A stretch of DNA of 64,000 nt, from contig SJOL01006417.1 of NCBI GenBank assembly GCA_004794785.1, positions 508,551 through 572,550 on the forward strand, in the 5' to 3' direction. The translations under genes and the position numbers were made by a program. Below are positions 62,746-64,000 of this stretch, one piece after another. Below the pieces are notes generated by a model. It searched no databases and was not told the origin of the DNA. It saw nothing but the letters and a program-made list of their open reading frames with translations. This DNA is from Opisthorchis felineus (Eukaryota > Platyhelminthes > Trematoda > Opisthorchiida > Opisthorchiidae). The first letter of the stretch is position 1; each line of letters opens with the position of its first letter.

Positions 62746-64000
62746 AGCACTCGTGGCTTATCTCTAAACGAGTCAAGAGTTGGTGATACCAATGAATCAA
62801 GTGCCTGGAATGGTGATGCGCCGAAATATCTTTCTGGCATCCAAGCTCAGATAATGTGAGTCAGCAAGACGTCAGCACCTTTGTGTGCTACAGTGCGTTT
62901 CAGGTCGTCATAAGTGGTTGAATACACATTTCAGTCAGATGGCTTGAGAGTGGATTATTTCGAGGTGGAAAGACGTATTTCAGGTGACTGCCCTCTGTGG
63001 GCAAATCATTGCTTCCGAAAATAGCCGAAAATTTCAAAACCACCTGATGTTTTTGTTCTCACACCCATTCATCTCATACTTCACTTTGAAAAGAATTTGT
63101 TGTAGAGCAAATCGGTTGATGCCTAGCCAGCGCCCAATTTTAAATAAACTGCGGAGGGGAAAGCAATACTAAATTCAGAGTAGTGAATCTCATTCGACCA
63201 TTCGGCTGTTTAAGGTAACTGGCACAACACATGAGTCAAACGTACGAATGCCATTTCGATGAACACGCATACGGGTACTTAATTATACATACTGAAATGA
63301 CAAAAGTTTGGCTTATATTTTTCCCATTAAAGACGTTTTTTCATCAGCTGCAATCTTTCTGTGTGGACTGCATTCAACAAGACCCATTGTAGTGTGCTTT
63401 ACTATTCTTTGGACTGTTAGTTCCTACCATGTCGGTTTATCACAGTTTGGCTAAGCATTGTATAATCCTTGGTGTCTCCAAGCAAGTGTTACAAACCACC
63501 GTCTGTGTGCATATTCTGCGATTTTTTGGTTGGCACTCGTAATTGTTCGACGAACCCACGGTTGTGCCTTTTGACCCACTTCAATACGAAATCTGCGTCC
63601 GCTTTCCACCAAATTACACGGAAGCCAATTCGACCATGTGGACGATATATAATTTCGATCCATTTTGGAGCAGTTCTATTATCTGAATTGCAATCGTAAT
63701 CTAAATCCGGCTGGAAACCAGCGGGAGGTGTTCACTAAATAAAGTTGCAAAGGTCTTCAAACTAGAACTTTGTGTTCGGTTGCTGTAAAGTGGAAACGAA
63801 GAGTCATTTGTCAAGAAGTCATTTAGATACTCGGTAAAAGCCAGGCGTCCAAAGAGAGTTGTGGGAGAGCTTGACCGAAATTTATTGCTGAAAACCCTCC
63901 GAATGTGACGATGCAGTAAACTGGTCACATGGTCTAGTCAAGTCAATTATCCATCTTCAGTTAATCTGTAACTCCGGCCCCGTTAGGGAGCACTCCCGCA
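62746..64000. other. Region downstream of the calcium sensor gene
   Basis: Short frames occur on both strands at 63451-63928, without family motifs. Nothing else is seen up to the window end. Confidence 0.5.

Noticed and set aside
63335..63362. CTGATGAAAAAACGTC on the - strand as a hammerhead core
   Set aside because: Helix II and the G of GAAA are absent, and nothing pairs around it. Resemblance is limited to one half of the core.
1..64000. CRISPR arrays, operons, bacterial genes or an integrated viral genome
   Set aside because: There are no regularly spaced repeats, no ribosome-binding-site-linked gene strings and no viral capsid or polymerase motifs. The split gene and the non-LTR elements show an animal nuclear genome.

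Overview
The window looks like metazoan, probably digenean fluke (trematode), genomic DNA. It is moderately AT-rich, gene-poor and intron-rich, and it is littered with decayed RTE-like non-LTR retrotransposons of the type common in fluke genomes. There is no operon structure, no long uninterrupted host reading frame and no sign of a bacterial or viral genome. The assignment to a fluke, and probably not a schistosome because the base composition looks less AT-rich, is inference from the retroelements and from the style of the one gene. It has not been tested by a search.

Only one host gene can be supported. It lies on the + strand in the right-hand part (53584-62745) and encodes a 191-residue neuronal calcium sensor protein of the recoverin/visinin/neurocalcin superfamily. 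Its three coding exons are 53666-53779, 57775-58047 and 62009-62197. Two introns of about 4 kb separate them, both phase 0 with GT-AG ends. The protein has an N-terminal Met-Gly, a degenerate first EF-hand carrying the family Cys-Pro, and three canonical EF-hands. A splice acceptor with a TGCTAAC-like branch sequence lies 82 bases upstream of the ATG. It could be a spliced-leader trans-splice acceptor or the end of a 5' UTR intron. Two AATAAA signals follow the stop.

The rest is repeats and unassigned sequence. Four RTE-like copies are recognisable: A (+, about 9950-11160), B (-, about 12240-13190, apparently a different lineage), C (-, about 34350-37800, nearly complete but dead) and D (+, about 48250-48960, 3' end only). 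Three weak tRNA-like SINE remnants lie near 6170, 40500 and 54971. There is an 88-bp CTTA tandem repeat at 29609-29696. Two hammerhead-ribozyme-like motifs sit in tandem on the - strand at 28703-28779 and could be the scar of a Penelope-like element. An open, protein-like stretch at 19927-20418 is unassigned. The remaining long stretches (1-6165, 13191-19920, 20421-28700, 37801-48249 apart from one SINE-like site, and 48961-53583) hold only short chance reading frames. I found no convincing new biological system. The observations most worth testing are the hammerhead-like pair, the 5' acceptor of the calcium sensor gene and the open stretch near 20 kb.
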